A DNA stretch of 64,000 nucleotides from Pinus tabuliformis (taxonomy: Eukaryota > Streptophyta > Pinopsida > Pinales > Pinaceae), in contig CM062816.1 in the NCBI GenBank assembly GCA_031772625.1, positions 1,667,753,385 through 1,667,817,384 of the forward strand. The letters are read 5' to 3'. A program made the translations under genes and the position numbers. Shown one piece after another: positions 35,290-46,714 of this stretch. Below the pieces are notes generated by a model, which did not search any database, was not told the origin of the DNA, and saw only the letters and a program-made list of their open reading frames with translations. Position 1 is the first letter of the stretch. Each line of letters opens with the position of its first letter.

Positions 35290-36550
35290 TTTATTGTCAT
35301 AACGTTGTATGCTAATTTATTTCCAAGTTTAGAACCAACGAGGGAGCCTTCACAAGAAGTTGGAAGAGATAAAGGTTCCTTTTGAGTTGATTGTTGTTGT
35401 GACAAGGTTGTATGAGAATGTTATTTCCAATTTTAGGATCACTGAGGGTTGGTCTAAAGAAATTAACTGAAATATCAGAGCCACTGAAGGGTGTCCCTTG
35501 TCCCCTAACATTTTTGGCATATACATTGACAAGTTAGAAGAGTGTTTAGAGGAAGCAAGTTGTGTTTTCCCAACTCTCACTAGTATATTCATCAATCTTC
35601 TTCTTTATGATGATAGTATTGTTCTGAAGGAGTCCTTACGATCTTGGAAAGCAACTAAGGATCCTCCAAGATTTATGTTTCGAGATGGGTATGAATGTTA
35701 ATACTAAAAAAATGAAATCATGATAATTGAATTCTAAATGATCACATATGATGCTTCTAGATATGATAACAACAACTGAGAGGAAGTTCCTTCTTACAAA
35801 TATCTTGGAATCCATATCCATCACAAACTCAACTAAAATTATAACATTGAGAAAAGGATTAATAAAGGGTGAGAAGCTTATTACGATACTCTTGTTACTC
35901 CTATTATTTTATATGGATGTCATATGTGAGGATGTGATATATCTAGAGAGTCATGGAGAAAAATAGAACAGATTTGAAAGCTATTTATAACCTATAATCT
36001 CAAAATGATAAGAAGTACACCCTATCTTATCCTCCTCATCGAAGCAAGCCTTTCCTCCCTTTGAGAGCATCACCATGTCTAGGTATCTAATGTATAACAA
36101 GAGATCAAACAACACAGATGAAAAGAGGGTTCCTAAAATTGCTTCTAACTCTAGCCAAAACCAACTTTAGCTCATGCAGGGATAACATAAGAATGTTTGA
36201 TCTTGGCTAGACCATTGGGGGATAAAGTAAGAGATGATTTTGTAGAATAAGGATAATATTAAAAATACGATTATGTCAAAGTTTGCAAAGAAATTGTGGT
36301 GTGCTAAGGAGTTAGAAGGGAAATTGAAATTAAGATATTATAAGGAGGTGATCAATGTCAATCTCAAAAATCAAAAGTATTTCTTTGTCTCAATTAATAT
36401 AAGAACAAATTCTCATGACCACCAAAGTGAAATTGTGTGTTAGTCAATTCTCATAAATTGTGTGTTAGTCAATTCCCATAATCCATTGGGAAAAAACAAT
36501 CTATCACCTTTGTGACACCAGGAATGATGAAGATGAAAACACCTTTTCTA

Positions 36551-37360
36551 GGAATCTAAATTTCAAAATATTTATTTAACTACCATTAAAAAAATATTTA
36601 TGTTTTTAAAATCTAATTTTTTTTATATATATAAAATTTTAGTAATTTTTTTAAAAATCCAATTACATTAATAAAACTTAACTTAATATATGATAAAAAA
36701 ATGAATAAATATTAAAAAAAATCGATAATTAAAATTTTAAATTATAAATATAAAAATATATTAACAAATATATAAGCTTATAAATCAAGTTAAATATTTA
36801 TGTAATAGAATACATAAAAATGAAATATTGTTTTGACTAAGATAAATATTATAGCAGAGTGACCTATGCATTATTGTGTTGTCAATTATATTAGAATGAA
36901 AAAAGATTATCCTGAAATTTACAATCTTAATTCATAACCTACGTGGTACGTTTTAATAAGTCTTTTATAAAATTATCTCTAACATATTTACGCTCACAGA
37001 TGTTTATATTTTTAATTAATTTAATCATTGATTTTCTCTTTTCATCTTTCTATATATATTTAGATTTCCAATATATTTTGAAATATAAAACATATAATTC
37101 TAAAACATTCCTAAAATTTACAATCATAGCATCTTTGACGTACTCCCACACCCTCCCACAGTGGAAAGTTGAGTTAACAGTCAATGCGTGGATGAACTCG
37201 GACTGTCGATGCCGTCCATCTCTACTTAGTAGGGTAAGTAGAGATGTTTTGATGTTATTAGAAAATATAAAATAATATTTATAATTATCAATAAAATATT
37301 TGAATTAGGTTAGATTATATAAAATTAGAATAAAATGAATAATTATTTTTATGATTGGGA
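36551..37360. other. AT-rich stretch without recognised gene
   Basis: Very AT-rich. The 110-codon frame starting at 36943 has no recognisable motif and looks random. A small less AT-rich island at about 37120-37260 has no identifiable content. Confidence 0.6.
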
Positions 37361-37369
37361 AGTGTGGGG

Positions 37370-38275
37370 AGGGTTGATTGCTTTCGTTCCATTTCTTGTT
37401 TTGTGTCTCTTTTGTATGGCGTGGTTTTTTTGGTAGGTGTGTCTTGGGTTATTGGTTCATGGTGGTTATTGTTGCAATGTTGGGTTTCAGTTGTTTGGGG
37501 TTTCGAAGTTTGCATTGTCCTGTTGTCCGCGTGGGGTTTGTTTATTTGGATTTTGCTACGGCCTGTTTCCTCGGCTCTTGCAGTCTCGGGCTTCCTGTTG
37601 TGTGTGTGGTTGCCGACTTTGGAGCTGTCATTACATGCAGTGGCCTTTCTGGCCTTTTGTACTGTTGCCCTGTCCCAGGGCTTCTTCCCACCTCTAAGGT
37701 TCTGTCGGGACTTTTCTACCCTCTATCCTTTATAGCCCTATCTCTGGGCTTAAAAAGTTTTTCGACTACATGGGTGGCTTGTGCCTAGGTTATTTGTTCT
37801 CTGTGGGGTTTTGCCCTTCTAAGGGTTGTCTCAACCCATTTTATTATTTTTTCGTGGCTCGTTTTGGGCTTATGATAACGTTACACTTCAGTTTTTTCTG
37901 TGGCACGCCTCTGTGCCATTTTTTTGTTTTTGTGGTTTGTCTATCCTAGGGTTTTCGACCCCTAGGGTTTAAGAGTGAATGTATTGTCTTCGGAACACCT
38001 CTGTGCCATTTTTTTGTTTTTGCAGTTTATCTATCCTAGGGTTTTCGACCCCTAGGGTTTCAAAGTGAATGTATTGTCTTCTTCCATGGCCGCGGCATTC
38101 AGATCGCCATTTTTTAGAGGATTATTCTTTTGGGAGCCTTGAACTCTTATTTTTCGATAGGTTATTTTGTTCGGTGATTTTTAGAGGATTATTCTTTTGG
38201 GACCCTCATGCTCTTCTTTTTCGACAGGTTATTTTGTTTTTTTGTCCATAATGACCTGGGGCATCTGCAAAATGT
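37370..38275. repeat. T/G-rich block with two tandem duplications
   Basis: Three overlapping plus frames are open because the strand is T/G-rich; none looks like a protein. Duplications occur at about 37906-38080 (period about 85, unit containing ccctagggttt and its complement-like cctagggttttcgacccctag) and 38101-38240 (landmark ttagaggattattcttttggg). It resembles a retroelement 3' untranslated region but I cannot assign it. Confidence 0.5.
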
Positions 38276-38293
38276 AATTTTGTCCCTTTCTTC
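38276..38293. repeat. Target duplication of LINE, left copy
   Basis: aattttgtccctttcttc here and aattttgtccctctcttc at 44807-44824 differ at one base. The LINE poly(A) tail (8 A on the minus strand) abuts this copy directly. Confidence 0.9.
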
Positions 38294-38559
38294 TTTTTTT
38301 TCCCTGAAAAGAAAATTCATAATTTCATTATAGGTGAAATTACACGCTGTAGATGCCCATGAGCATATGCTGTACTGTGGCCGAAGTCCACTGTCAAAGT
38401 TTAGAAATAATTACAATAAGACCCCAAGGGGTGTACTGTGCTGGTCCAAGACCAAAATAAAAATCAAAATGTCACCCAGAAGGTGATGACTGTATGTATA
38501 TATATTATTTACATCGATTTTGCAAAAACTGCATAATGAACAAAATTTATAAGCAAAAA

Positions 38560-41500
38560 TTCTGAAAATTAGGGGTTGTTCCCCCTCTGAAGTTCCCTGT
38601 CAATGTATGGCCTGTGGAAGTACCGATATGTTCTTGCTGGTGTGTGTTCTATGATCATCCATTCTCCTAGAGGACGATTCGTCACTTCTTTCGAAAGCTT
38701 GTCCGCACTTTCATTTCGCTCCCTGTAGATGTGAGAGCAAGAAATCTGATCAAAATATGTTTTAAAAAAAACAATTTCGTCCATAATAGATCTCAGTGTC
38801 TATGCATTACAAGTAGTAGTGTTGTTAAAGCAGTCAATCACATTCTTTGAGTCCCCAAAAATTTGTAATCTTCTGCAATGTTGAAGGATAGCAAAGTAAA
38901 TTAGGTGTCGAAGAGATATCAGTTCTGCATGATTATTTGTACCCAGGCCTAATCCCATACTAATCTAGAAGAAGTGTGATTCGATGAGATGGAAGATGAT
39001 GCCACCCCCACAACCATGTGGTTGAGCAGCCCCATCAAAGTAGGCCCAAGGAGTTGACTTGTCAATCTGCTCCTATCTTATAATCCTAGGTCTGTTGTAA
39101 TTTTCCTCTGCAGGTAACTCCTCAAAAGCCAAGCAGATTTTCGGAGGGATCAGATTCCAGATTACTGGCTTGTCTTGAAAGATTATGAGATTACGCTTGA
39201 GCCAGATATGCCATGAGACCAGAAGGGGTAAATTTCTTGTTTTTGTTTCTGCTGTTACTCCCCACCAAGTGTCCCATGCGGTGGGTAAATCAGCCCCACT
39301 CCAGCTCATGTTTAAGTTGAGAGTTGTAAGAACTTGTGTCCATATTGAAATTGTAATGGAACAGGTGAGGAAGAGATGCTGTGTCGATTCCTCCTCCTGA
39401 TGGTAGAGTACACACCAGGTAGGACCAGTGAAAGCCCTCTTTTTAAGATAAGTTCCAGTGGGAATTTTGTTTTCAAGTATGCTCCACATCAGAAGTCTTG
39501 TGCGCATGGGGGCTTTCAGTTTCCAAAGAGACTTCCACCAGCTTCTTATGCTTTCTGGTTTAGAATCAGCAATAATGATGTCGTAGCCCTGTTTAGAGGA
39601 ATATTGGCCCTTTTTTGAGTGACCCCAAATAAGTTCATCATCTTCATTATTTAATCTGACATGTGATTCTGTGAGTGCTTGGAGAAAATTTTTCCATGTC
39701 CTATCCCATTCAATGGGAATGTTCCAGTTTTGTCCGGAGAGCCAAGCTTGAGAAAGAAAGGTGGAGTTTTGATGATCTCCAAGCTGTTCAATATATCTTA
39801 TGCCTCTGCTGTTTAAGTAATTTATTAGCTCAGGTGGGAGTTGATAAGAGTTCCCACTTCTGGTCTAGGGATCTATCCCAATACAAACTGAAGCTTCATT
39901 TCCAATTTTCCATAAGAGTCCATCCTTTATAATGGGAATTGTATTTATTATGGCCCTCCAAATAACCAAGATGCCTTTTCTGTTCCAGGAGGGTCGTCTT
40001 ATCCAGTCAATGATGGATAAAGGCCAAATGGGTGATTACCTCCGACCAAAGGCTTTTTTGCTTTAATAATAGCCAGCCCTATTTTGCAGCTAGTGCTTGT
40101 GCAAAAGCAGGGAGTTTCTTAAGTCCCCATCCTCCCCATTTTTTGGGAGTGGCGATTCTGTTCCATTTAACCCAGGCAAATGGTTTCCCTTCCTTTCTTC
40201 CTTTCCAAAGAAATTGACAGCAAGCTTGTTGTATTCTGTGAAGAATCCCCCTTGGGATCCAAGCCAAAGACATCCAAAAGACTGGAGTGGCTTCCAATAC
40301 TGATTTGATAAGAATTAATCTTCCAGCCCTAGACAAGAATTTGTGACACCAACAATTTATTCTTTTCTCCACCTTGGTGATGAGCCAGGTCCAATCAGCA
40401 ATTTTGTATCCATTAGGCTTGAGTCTAAAGCCTAGATACTTTAGTCCATCCTTTAATTCATTGACTTGAAAATGAAATTTTTGAAGTGAAAGTTGTATTT
40501 CCTGCTAGGAGCATTATGAGAATGAGATGGTAGACTTTCCCTTATTGATTTCCATCCCCGTGGCTCTACAGAAGAGATTTTGCACCTAATTCATGGATGT
40601 GGTGTCCTGAACACTTCCACTGAGGAAAATGAGAATATCATCCACAAAGAGGAGATGAGTCAGATTGAATTGTTCAATGATCTTTAATCCCCTGAGTCTC
40701 CCCCTTCTTTTTTCAGAATCAATCAACCTACTCAGGCCTTCCATGACTAAGAAAAAGAGTAGAGGGGATAGAGGGCAAACCTATCTTATGCCCCTATTAA
40801 CATGAAAGGAGGGAGTGGCTGACCCATTTATGAGGATAGCAAATGATACTGAAGAGATACATCCCATGGGTTTGAGAAAACTAGGGGAAACCCCAAATGA
40901 GTAAGGATCGTTCTTATGTATAACCAACTGACTCTGTCGAAAGCTTTTGATAAATCAATTTTAAGCGTCAGTCCTTTGAGCTTCTTGAGTTTTATGGAGT
41001 GAATGGCTTCCTGGGCCGAGCTAATAGCATCCTGGATATGTCTGTGGTGAAGAAAGGCAAATTGTTTCTAGTAGATGTGATTAGACAAGATGGGCTTTAT
41101 ACGATTGGCGATGATTTTGGATATAATTTTATATAGACAGTTGCAAAGAGAAATTGGCCAGAAGTCATTGAAAGAGGCAGGGGAGTCAGTTTTAGGAATC
41201 AGAGCTAAGTAGGTGAAATTTAGAGGGGCATAGATATGGCCAGATATCCTGCTTTCTTCTATGACCGCAAGTAGATCCTGCCCCAGAATATCAAGAAATG
41301 CAGTGTAGAATTCGACAGGCCATCCATCCGGGCCTGGACTTTTGTCCTTCTTAAACCATTTAAGGGTGCTCTCAAGCTCCCCCATAGTGACAGGTTTTAG
41401 AAGATCTTTAGATTCATCAGGATCCACAAAACTAGGGAAATGGCCAACCAGATTAATGATATCAGGGAGAGTGGTGGCAGCGGGAGCTGTAAACTGATTT

Positions 41501-42717
41501 TTGAAGTGTGATATACCCAACCTTGCTAACTGGGGGTGAGTGGAGGCCCAGCCATCCTGTTCCCTTGGCAGTTTCCAAATGGTGTTTGTAGCTTTTCTAC
41601 CATTGGCAAAGTTATGAAAAAACTTTGTATTGCCATCACCAGCTTGTAGCCAAATAGCTCTGCTTCTAAGCCTCCAAAGTTCTTCTTTTTCTAATAAGAT
41701 CTTTGCTTTCTGTGTTTCCATATTTACTAGTTGAAGCTTTGTATCATTTGAGAGGAAACCAAGCCCCTTTTCATCCGTTAGATAGGCAATCTGTTCTTCT
41801 AAATCCTTCAGGGTCTATTCATCTATCACTTTTTTCCTTTTTGACCAGTCCATAGTAAGTGTTCTGAGCTTGTTTAGGCAACCACAGAAATCAGCAGCCA
41901 TTCTCTGCTCCCTGAGAGGGGGTTGAGCATTCCAAAAATATGAGACTAGTTTGATATAGTCCGGGTCTTTTAAGTATCCAGAATTGAATTTGAAAGGGGC
42001 TCGAGGCTTTATAGAAGGGCCTGAGACTTGTAGAAAAATGGGTGAATGGTCAGATAGTCCTCCAGTGCCAACCCATTGCCTGTATAGGGTGAGGGAATGG
42101 AGGAGATCTTCATGAATTAGAAATCGATCTAGCCTCCTACCTAGGGCAGCCTCACCGGTTCTTCTATTATGCCAAGTAGGCATTTTCTTGTTCATGGGCA
42201 CATCAATGAGTCTATGGTTCTCCAGGAGTATGCCCATCTGGTCTGAAATAGGGTCAATTTGAGAGTGATGGCCCCAGGATTCCTCGTTCCCCAGAGAAAA
42301 GTTTAAATCACCTCCGATGATGGTGGATCCCGTAATAAGAGGGTTGTCCAGCAAGGAGTGCCAAAAATCAAGTCTATTCTGGTTTGGATCATATATGTTT
42401 ATGACTCGTAATTGAATCCCCGGGTCACTCGCAAAAACATCCATGCCTAAGAAACCTTTCCCGCCCTAGGATGAAATAGATTTTACTGATTTGGGCTTGA
42501 TACCCATGGCAAGACCCCCAGATTTGCCGTCAGCATCTAGACCTTGGAAATTCCAGCTCGGGAGGAGGGAGTGTAGGGTTCTGGATATGTACTCAGACGA
42601 TCCAAGAGTTTCTTGGAGGAGGAGGATGTCGCAGTTGTAGTTGTTCAAAAAACGCTTGAGAGCCAATCACTTTTTGGGGTTGGCTAGTCCCCTACAGTTG
42701 AAGGATAGCCAAATCAT
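38560..42717 (-). pseudogene. LINE ORF2: endonuclease, RT, RNase H
   Basis: Starts at ATG 42717 (MIWLSFNCRGLANPKK, the usual LINE ORF2 opening), with a TGA after PKK. Endonuclease motifs: LLQETLGSS, IIGGDLNFSLG, GGLSDHSPIFL. RT motifs: KDKSPGPDGWPVEFY, FDRVSWLY-like, and LLFVDDIL at about 40640-40680 in a shifted frame. The zinc-finger region (HLFLTCSITISIWTQVL) is at 39073-39507. RNase H residues are readable across stops: YFDGAAQPHGCGGG (about 39010-39050), NNHAELISL, FGDSKNVID, ERNESADKLSKE, which supply all four acidic positions. The enzyme nicks target DNA, reverse transcribes the RNA and may degrade the RNA strand. Confidence 0.88.
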
Positions 42718-44623
42718 GGGGGAACAGGAGAAGTGGGCTCAGATGCTCTAAGTTCCCTTTCAATAGTGGATTGACAACCCTGTGCTACATCAGCCACCGC
42801 CGATCTAATGGTTTTTGCAATCTTGGATGGGCGCCCTCTGGTGGGTTTGGAGTCAGTTGAGATGGGAGTTATACCCAATCCAAGGAGGGGAGTATTTTGC
42901 AGAGATTTGGATCGGAGGTTGTAGGGATGTGAATCCAACGTAGAGGGGGAGGGGGAGAATTTCCCCGAAGCGATGGAGGCATAGTGGAGAATGTGGGGAG
43001 GGGGCTTACGATGTTGCAAAAAATGGTGGGGAGAGGGCACGGGGAAGTGGCAAGGGGGATGGATGGAAAATGTAGAGAAGTCAAATCATTTGAAAGAAAA
43101 ACAGAGGTAATGGGAACAAAGTCATTACTCGAAGGGGGAGTCGATCCCACTGCAGATTTGGAGCGCGTACGAGGTGGTGATGGAGGGGTATTCCATGGAT
43201 TTTTTCGCTTCTGTGTCCGCACCCCATCAGCAACCTCCAGAGGGACTTGTCCATGTGGCTAGTCACTCATGTTCTGCTCTTCCGAGAGGCGATGTTTGAC
43301 CCCTCGAGTAGTCTCCGAAGCCAGCAATGTGAGAAGCGGGCAATCCTTGTACAGATGCCCCACTTTGTGGCATCTTCTGCAGCGGAAGGGCACTCCTTCA
43401 TAGTCGAGGATCTGTCTGCGAGAGAAATGCCTCCTGTGGAGTGTAATTTTCTCCTCGAGTCCCTCCCTAGTATCAAGGTGAACCAGGATCCTGGCCATGG
43501 TCATGATTCCAGTTTTTTCGTAGGACTGGTCATGCTCAAGGTAAGTCCCCAAAGCATCGCCAATAAGTTTGAAAACCTGGGGGGTCCAGAATTGCATGGG
43601 TAACCCTGGAAGTCGGACCCAGATTGGTCCCGCTCCCAACTGCTCTTGTTCTAGATCAAACAGAGGATCCCATCGCTTTAGTAGCACAGGTGCCAACTCA
43701 ATATGCCAATAATGGGAAAGAATCCAATCCGTATACTCTTCTCTGTGAAAGCGGAGGGCAAACCAACCACGAGCCAAAACCCTGATGACTGGGAGTTCTT
43801 TTAACAGTGAACCCCATATTTCCATAGTCCATTGACGAAGGCGCTCCACTGAATAGTTTCTTCCACGCACACGCCCAACGAGAACCTTCCTTGTCGTATT
43901 GACCGCATCTCCCATCAGAACGTCCTCACCAAAGGTCAGATTAATGTCTGTATCCACTGCCTTGAGGCACCTTCCCTTTTTTGGCTTATCCGTGCGCCGG
44001 CCCGTGGGGTGCTCTCTCAGTAGACTTCTGCATGCCTCAGAGGAACTGCGAGGGGTTGACTGAGTGGATCTAGGGTTAGGGATGGGAGAGCTAAAACATC
44101 CGGAGCGAATCAGAGAAATAGGGTTAAAGCTGCTGGACCCAGGATGAGCAAAGGAATGTGCAGGATGAGTAGGGTTAGATGGACCAGCCAATGCGAAAGA
44201 TTATGAGGGCACGTTCAATGGCATGGAAGGGGGCAGAGACGTAACTAGGGGTGAGTCAAAAGTAGGGGAGAACTGAATGCTGGTGTCGAGCATGTTAAGG
44301 GTGGCCGGAGAGAGTGGAGGGCAATCCAAACCGGGGAGGTCTTCAATGTGGACATCAGTCGGGGGCGATTTTCTGGTGGAAAGCAGGTGGTGAGGCGTCA
44401 GTCGAGCATCTGTCACCTGATGAGATTTTGCAGGCTTGGGACCAGTGTCGGGGCCAGCTTGATAAGCCCATATCTCATGGTCGGGCGCTGGGTCCGCCTC
44501 ATAGTCCACAAGGTCATCCTCTACCATCGGGAACTGACAGTAACAATTGTCTGTAAAACCAGGGGAGGGTAAGACAAATGATGAAACGGGGTTCCCGTGA
44601 AGCCAGGTCGAAAACCAAACCAC
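42714..44623 (-). pseudogene. LINE ORF1: DUF4283-like RNA-binding protein
   Basis: One frame from 44623 is interrupted by stops at 44198-44200 and 43259-43261 and shifts frame near 42900-43040. The DUF4283-type core includes RQWTMEIWGSLLKELPVIRV, WVRLPGLPMQFWTPQVFKLI and GIMTMARILVHLD. A CCHC knuckle, CRRCHKVGHLYKDCP, follows. The tail is Pro/Ser-rich and ends in SEPTSPVPP with TGA at 42716-42714, overlapping the ORF2 ATG. ORF1 proteins bind LINE RNA in the ribonucleoprotein. The upstream start is uncertain; 44623 is the first Met in this frame. Confidence 0.82.
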
Positions 44624-44806
44624 AGTAACCCAATAGAGTGTGGGTCAAACGGTTGAAGAACAGGAGGGTAGCGGTCAGACCCGCTAGGATTAACCCCCAG
44701 CACCGCCATGAAACCTGTCGTGGGTGTGCAAAATTAGGGCTCCCATCGTATCCCCTAGGGTTTCATTCTCTCAGCTCGAAAACTTCTTTTTCCATGGACA
44801 CTGTCC

Positions 44807-44824
44807 AATTTTGTCCCTCTCTTC
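44807..44824. repeat. Target duplication of LINE, right copy
   Basis: aattttgtccctctcttc; pairs with 38276-38293 and lies directly against the LINE 5' end. Confidence 0.9.
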
Positions 44825-45522
44825 ATGTTGAATAAAGATACACCTTTTTCTTATGGAAAAAAGAAAGTATATTTATGACTACAATTAATAATTAAACTAG
44901 TTTAGTTCCGTTCCACCAAGTGCCTAGAGGGATCAAATACCTTGAGATGCCAACATTTTTTTAGAGTGAAAAGAGATTTGATCCATCTAACCACTTGGTA
45001 GATTTGGAGTTAAGATAGATTAGGTTGAAGTTAAGATGAACTTTTTTTAAATCTGGTATAGATCCATCTTAAAGGTCTGGAGGGATTAAATCTCTTGATA
45101 TGCAAATCTCATTTAGAATCCAAAACTTGAAAAAATATTTACACTTCAAAAGATTTTATTCTTTTTAGTGCTTCATAATCTGTGGCTAAGATATATATAT
45201 ATATATATTGAGTATCTCATTTTTAAGATACACTAAGCACATACATATACTTTATCTATATATATAAAAATAGAAACATATTAGTTAATATGGATATTCA
45301 AAGTATTTATTTAAATTTTATATTGAAATATATATATATATATATATATATATTATGAATCACCGAAATTTACACTAAGCACAAATAAAATTTATTTATT
45401 TAAATATTTTAAATTTTATATAAAAATAAATATATAATATTGTTTTGCAAAATTATAAAATAGATAATTAAAATAAATTTATTTATTTTTATATATTTTT
45501 ATTTTCTATCACTGTGGCTCGT
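44825..45522. other. AT-rich spacer with AT microsatellites
   Basis: No gene seen. (AT)n runs lie at about 45190-45209 and 45328-45353. About 45057-45140 shares gatccatctta and gatatgcaaatctcatt-like wording with 22150-22260, a short dispersed repeat. Confidence 0.6.
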
Positions 45523-45846
45523 ATAATGTTATCATTATATCGCCCTGGAGTATGCCGTAAAACTGCTTCTGCTTGGCTAAGAGCTCGTCTTCCTCGGACG
45601 TAAGGAAACAGGTTAACGGCCCAAGACCCAGAGGCATCTGGCAGGAGTGAAACCCTGCTCCCTTACGGACCACCAGCGGGTTATTACAGGTGGCGTGGTT
45701 TTCCTTGATAACAGTGATGAGTCAAACCGACATTCGCGGATAGCAGCCAGAGATGGCTGTCCTCACTGTTGGTTTAACACCTGAGTTTGATAGGTTTTGC
45801 CACCTTCGAAAAAAATAAAAATAAAAAAATAATGTTATCATTATAT
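45523..45846 (+). mobile_element. SINE-like element, copy 1, with target duplication
   Basis: The body 45541-45828 is flanked by an exact 18-bp duplication, ataatgttatcattatat (45523-45540 and 45829-45846), and ends in an A-rich tail after ttttgccaccttcgaa. It has no coding frame. A possible A box (tggctaagagc) lies near its 5' end and a B box is not clear, so a tRNA origin is only suggested. Its length, A tail and target duplication fit a SINE moved by LINE machinery. Confidence 0.8.
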
Positions 45847-46230
45847 GGAAATGAGGGACGTAGTATTCGAGGGGTTCCTCACGGGGTACGTTAATTCAAA
45901 AGTTAATATTTCGCAGATGATTTTATCTACTTGGTCATGAAAATGACTATCAAGTTGGTCCGGATTTTCAAACCTATCTCATCAAAGTAGGCTTGGAATT
46001 TCAGGCTACCCAAATGTTAATATCATCGAAATAGGTTAGGGTACAAACTTTTCGATTAACCTCTTGTACTGCGAATCTTTTCGGATTTCATCAAACTGTT
46101 TGGTGTACGAATTGAACTGTCCGGTGTACTAATCGAACAGTCTTTTTTTGGTAATTATATATATAAATTTAGAAAGGTAAGAAAATTATTATTATTGAAA
46201 TTTATGGATTGATATAGAAAAATTTATGGA

Positions 46231-46425
46231 TTGATATAGAGGCATCTGGCAGGAGTGAAAGCCTGCTCCCTTACGGACCACCAGCGGGTTATTACAGGTG
46301 GCGTGGTTTTCCTTGATAACAGTGATGAGTCAAACCGACATTCGCGGATAGCAGCCAGAGATGGCTGTCCTCACTGTTGGTTTTGACACCTGAGTTTGAT
46401 AGGTTTTGCCACCTTCAAAAAATGT
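46231..46425 (+). mobile_element. SINE-like element, copy 2, 5'-truncated
   Basis: Begins gaggcatctggcaggagtg and runs to the family 3' end gccaccttc plus a short A run. Nearly identical to copy 1 over its length but lacks the first part of the family. No target duplication seen; a local duplication (atttatggattgatatag) lies at its left edge. Confidence 0.85.
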
Positions 46426-46433
46426 TGTTGTTT

Positions 46434-46714
46434 AAGGTAACGTTTTTGTTTTTTTTTTTTTTTCCTCGAAGGTGGTAAAACCTATCAAATTCAGGTGTCA
46501 AATCAACAGTGAGGACAACCATCTCTGGCTGCTATTCGGGAATGTCGATTTGACTCATCACCGTTATCAAGGAAAACCACGCCACCTGTAATAACCCGCT
46601 GGTGGTCCGTAAGGGAGCAGGCTTTCACTCCTGCCAGATGCCTCTGGGTCTTGGGCCGTTAACGTGTTTCTTTACGTCCGAGGAAGACAAGCTCTTAGCC
46701 AAGGTAACATTTTA
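46434..46714 (-). mobile_element. SINE-like element, copy 3, inverted
   Basis: The body 46448-46700 is the reverse complement of copies 1 and 2, with a poly-T (minus-strand A tail) on its left. An imperfect duplication aaggtaacgttttt (46434-46447) and aaggtaacatttta (46701-46714) flanks it. It lies about 25-35 bp from copy 2 in opposite orientation, creating a long inverted repeat. Confidence 0.85.

Larger units (their letters stand above)
32986..35358 (-). mobile_element. Penelope-like element, 5'-truncated
   Basis: Bounded by a 19-bp duplication, gttggaagaggtaaaggtt at 32967-32985 and with one change at 35359-35377, in the middle of a LINE coding sequence. Read 5' to 3' on the minus strand it has RT, a linker, a GIY-YIG endonuclease, an AT-rich 3' region with (ttaat)n, and a hammerhead core near the 3' end. 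That order defines canonical endonuclease-bearing Penelope-like elements. In plants these are known from conifers, where a horizontal origin from arthropods has been proposed. The N-terminal part and any 5' pseudo-LTR are missing. Confidence 0.9.
32150..36550 (+). pseudogene. Decayed LINE, split by a Penelope-like insertion
   Basis: The left half reads as a LINE endonuclease C-terminus (SSVVDYVITDIPISKQIVNF at about 32320) and linker (FYKSKYNLFLNYLNRDFKLP; LDSRKFWRKIEF-like at about 32830). After the insertion, 35380-35700 reads as RT (LIVVVTRLYENVISNFRI, then CPLSPNIFGIYIDKLEECLE, LLLYDDSIVL). The YADD-type motif is YDDS-like. 36000-36500 carries the C-terminal remnant. Many stops and an internal deletion before RT make it non-functional. 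No poly(A) or target duplication could be fixed. LINE ORF2 nicks DNA and reverse transcribes its own RNA. Confidence 0.75.
38294..44806 (-). mobile_element. Full-length plant L1-like LINE, decayed
   Basis: A 6.5-kb non-LTR retrotransposon on the minus strand with an 18-bp target duplication at both ends (38276-38293 and 44807-44824) and a terminal poly(A). Order is 5' leader, ORF1 (DUF4283-like plus zinc knuckle), and ORF2 with AP endonuclease, RT and RNase H. Plant L1 lineages with an added RNase H are known. Stops and frameshifts occur in both ORFs, so it is dead. Full length is notable because most LINE copies are 5' truncated. Confidence 0.92.

Noticed and set aside
37378..37788. 136-codon hydrophobic, membrane-like frame
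   Set aside because: All three plus frames are open over this stretch because the strand is T/G-rich; the apparent hydrophobicity is a composition effect.
43247..43603. 118-codon plus-strand frame
   Set aside because: Antisense shadow of LINE ORF1.
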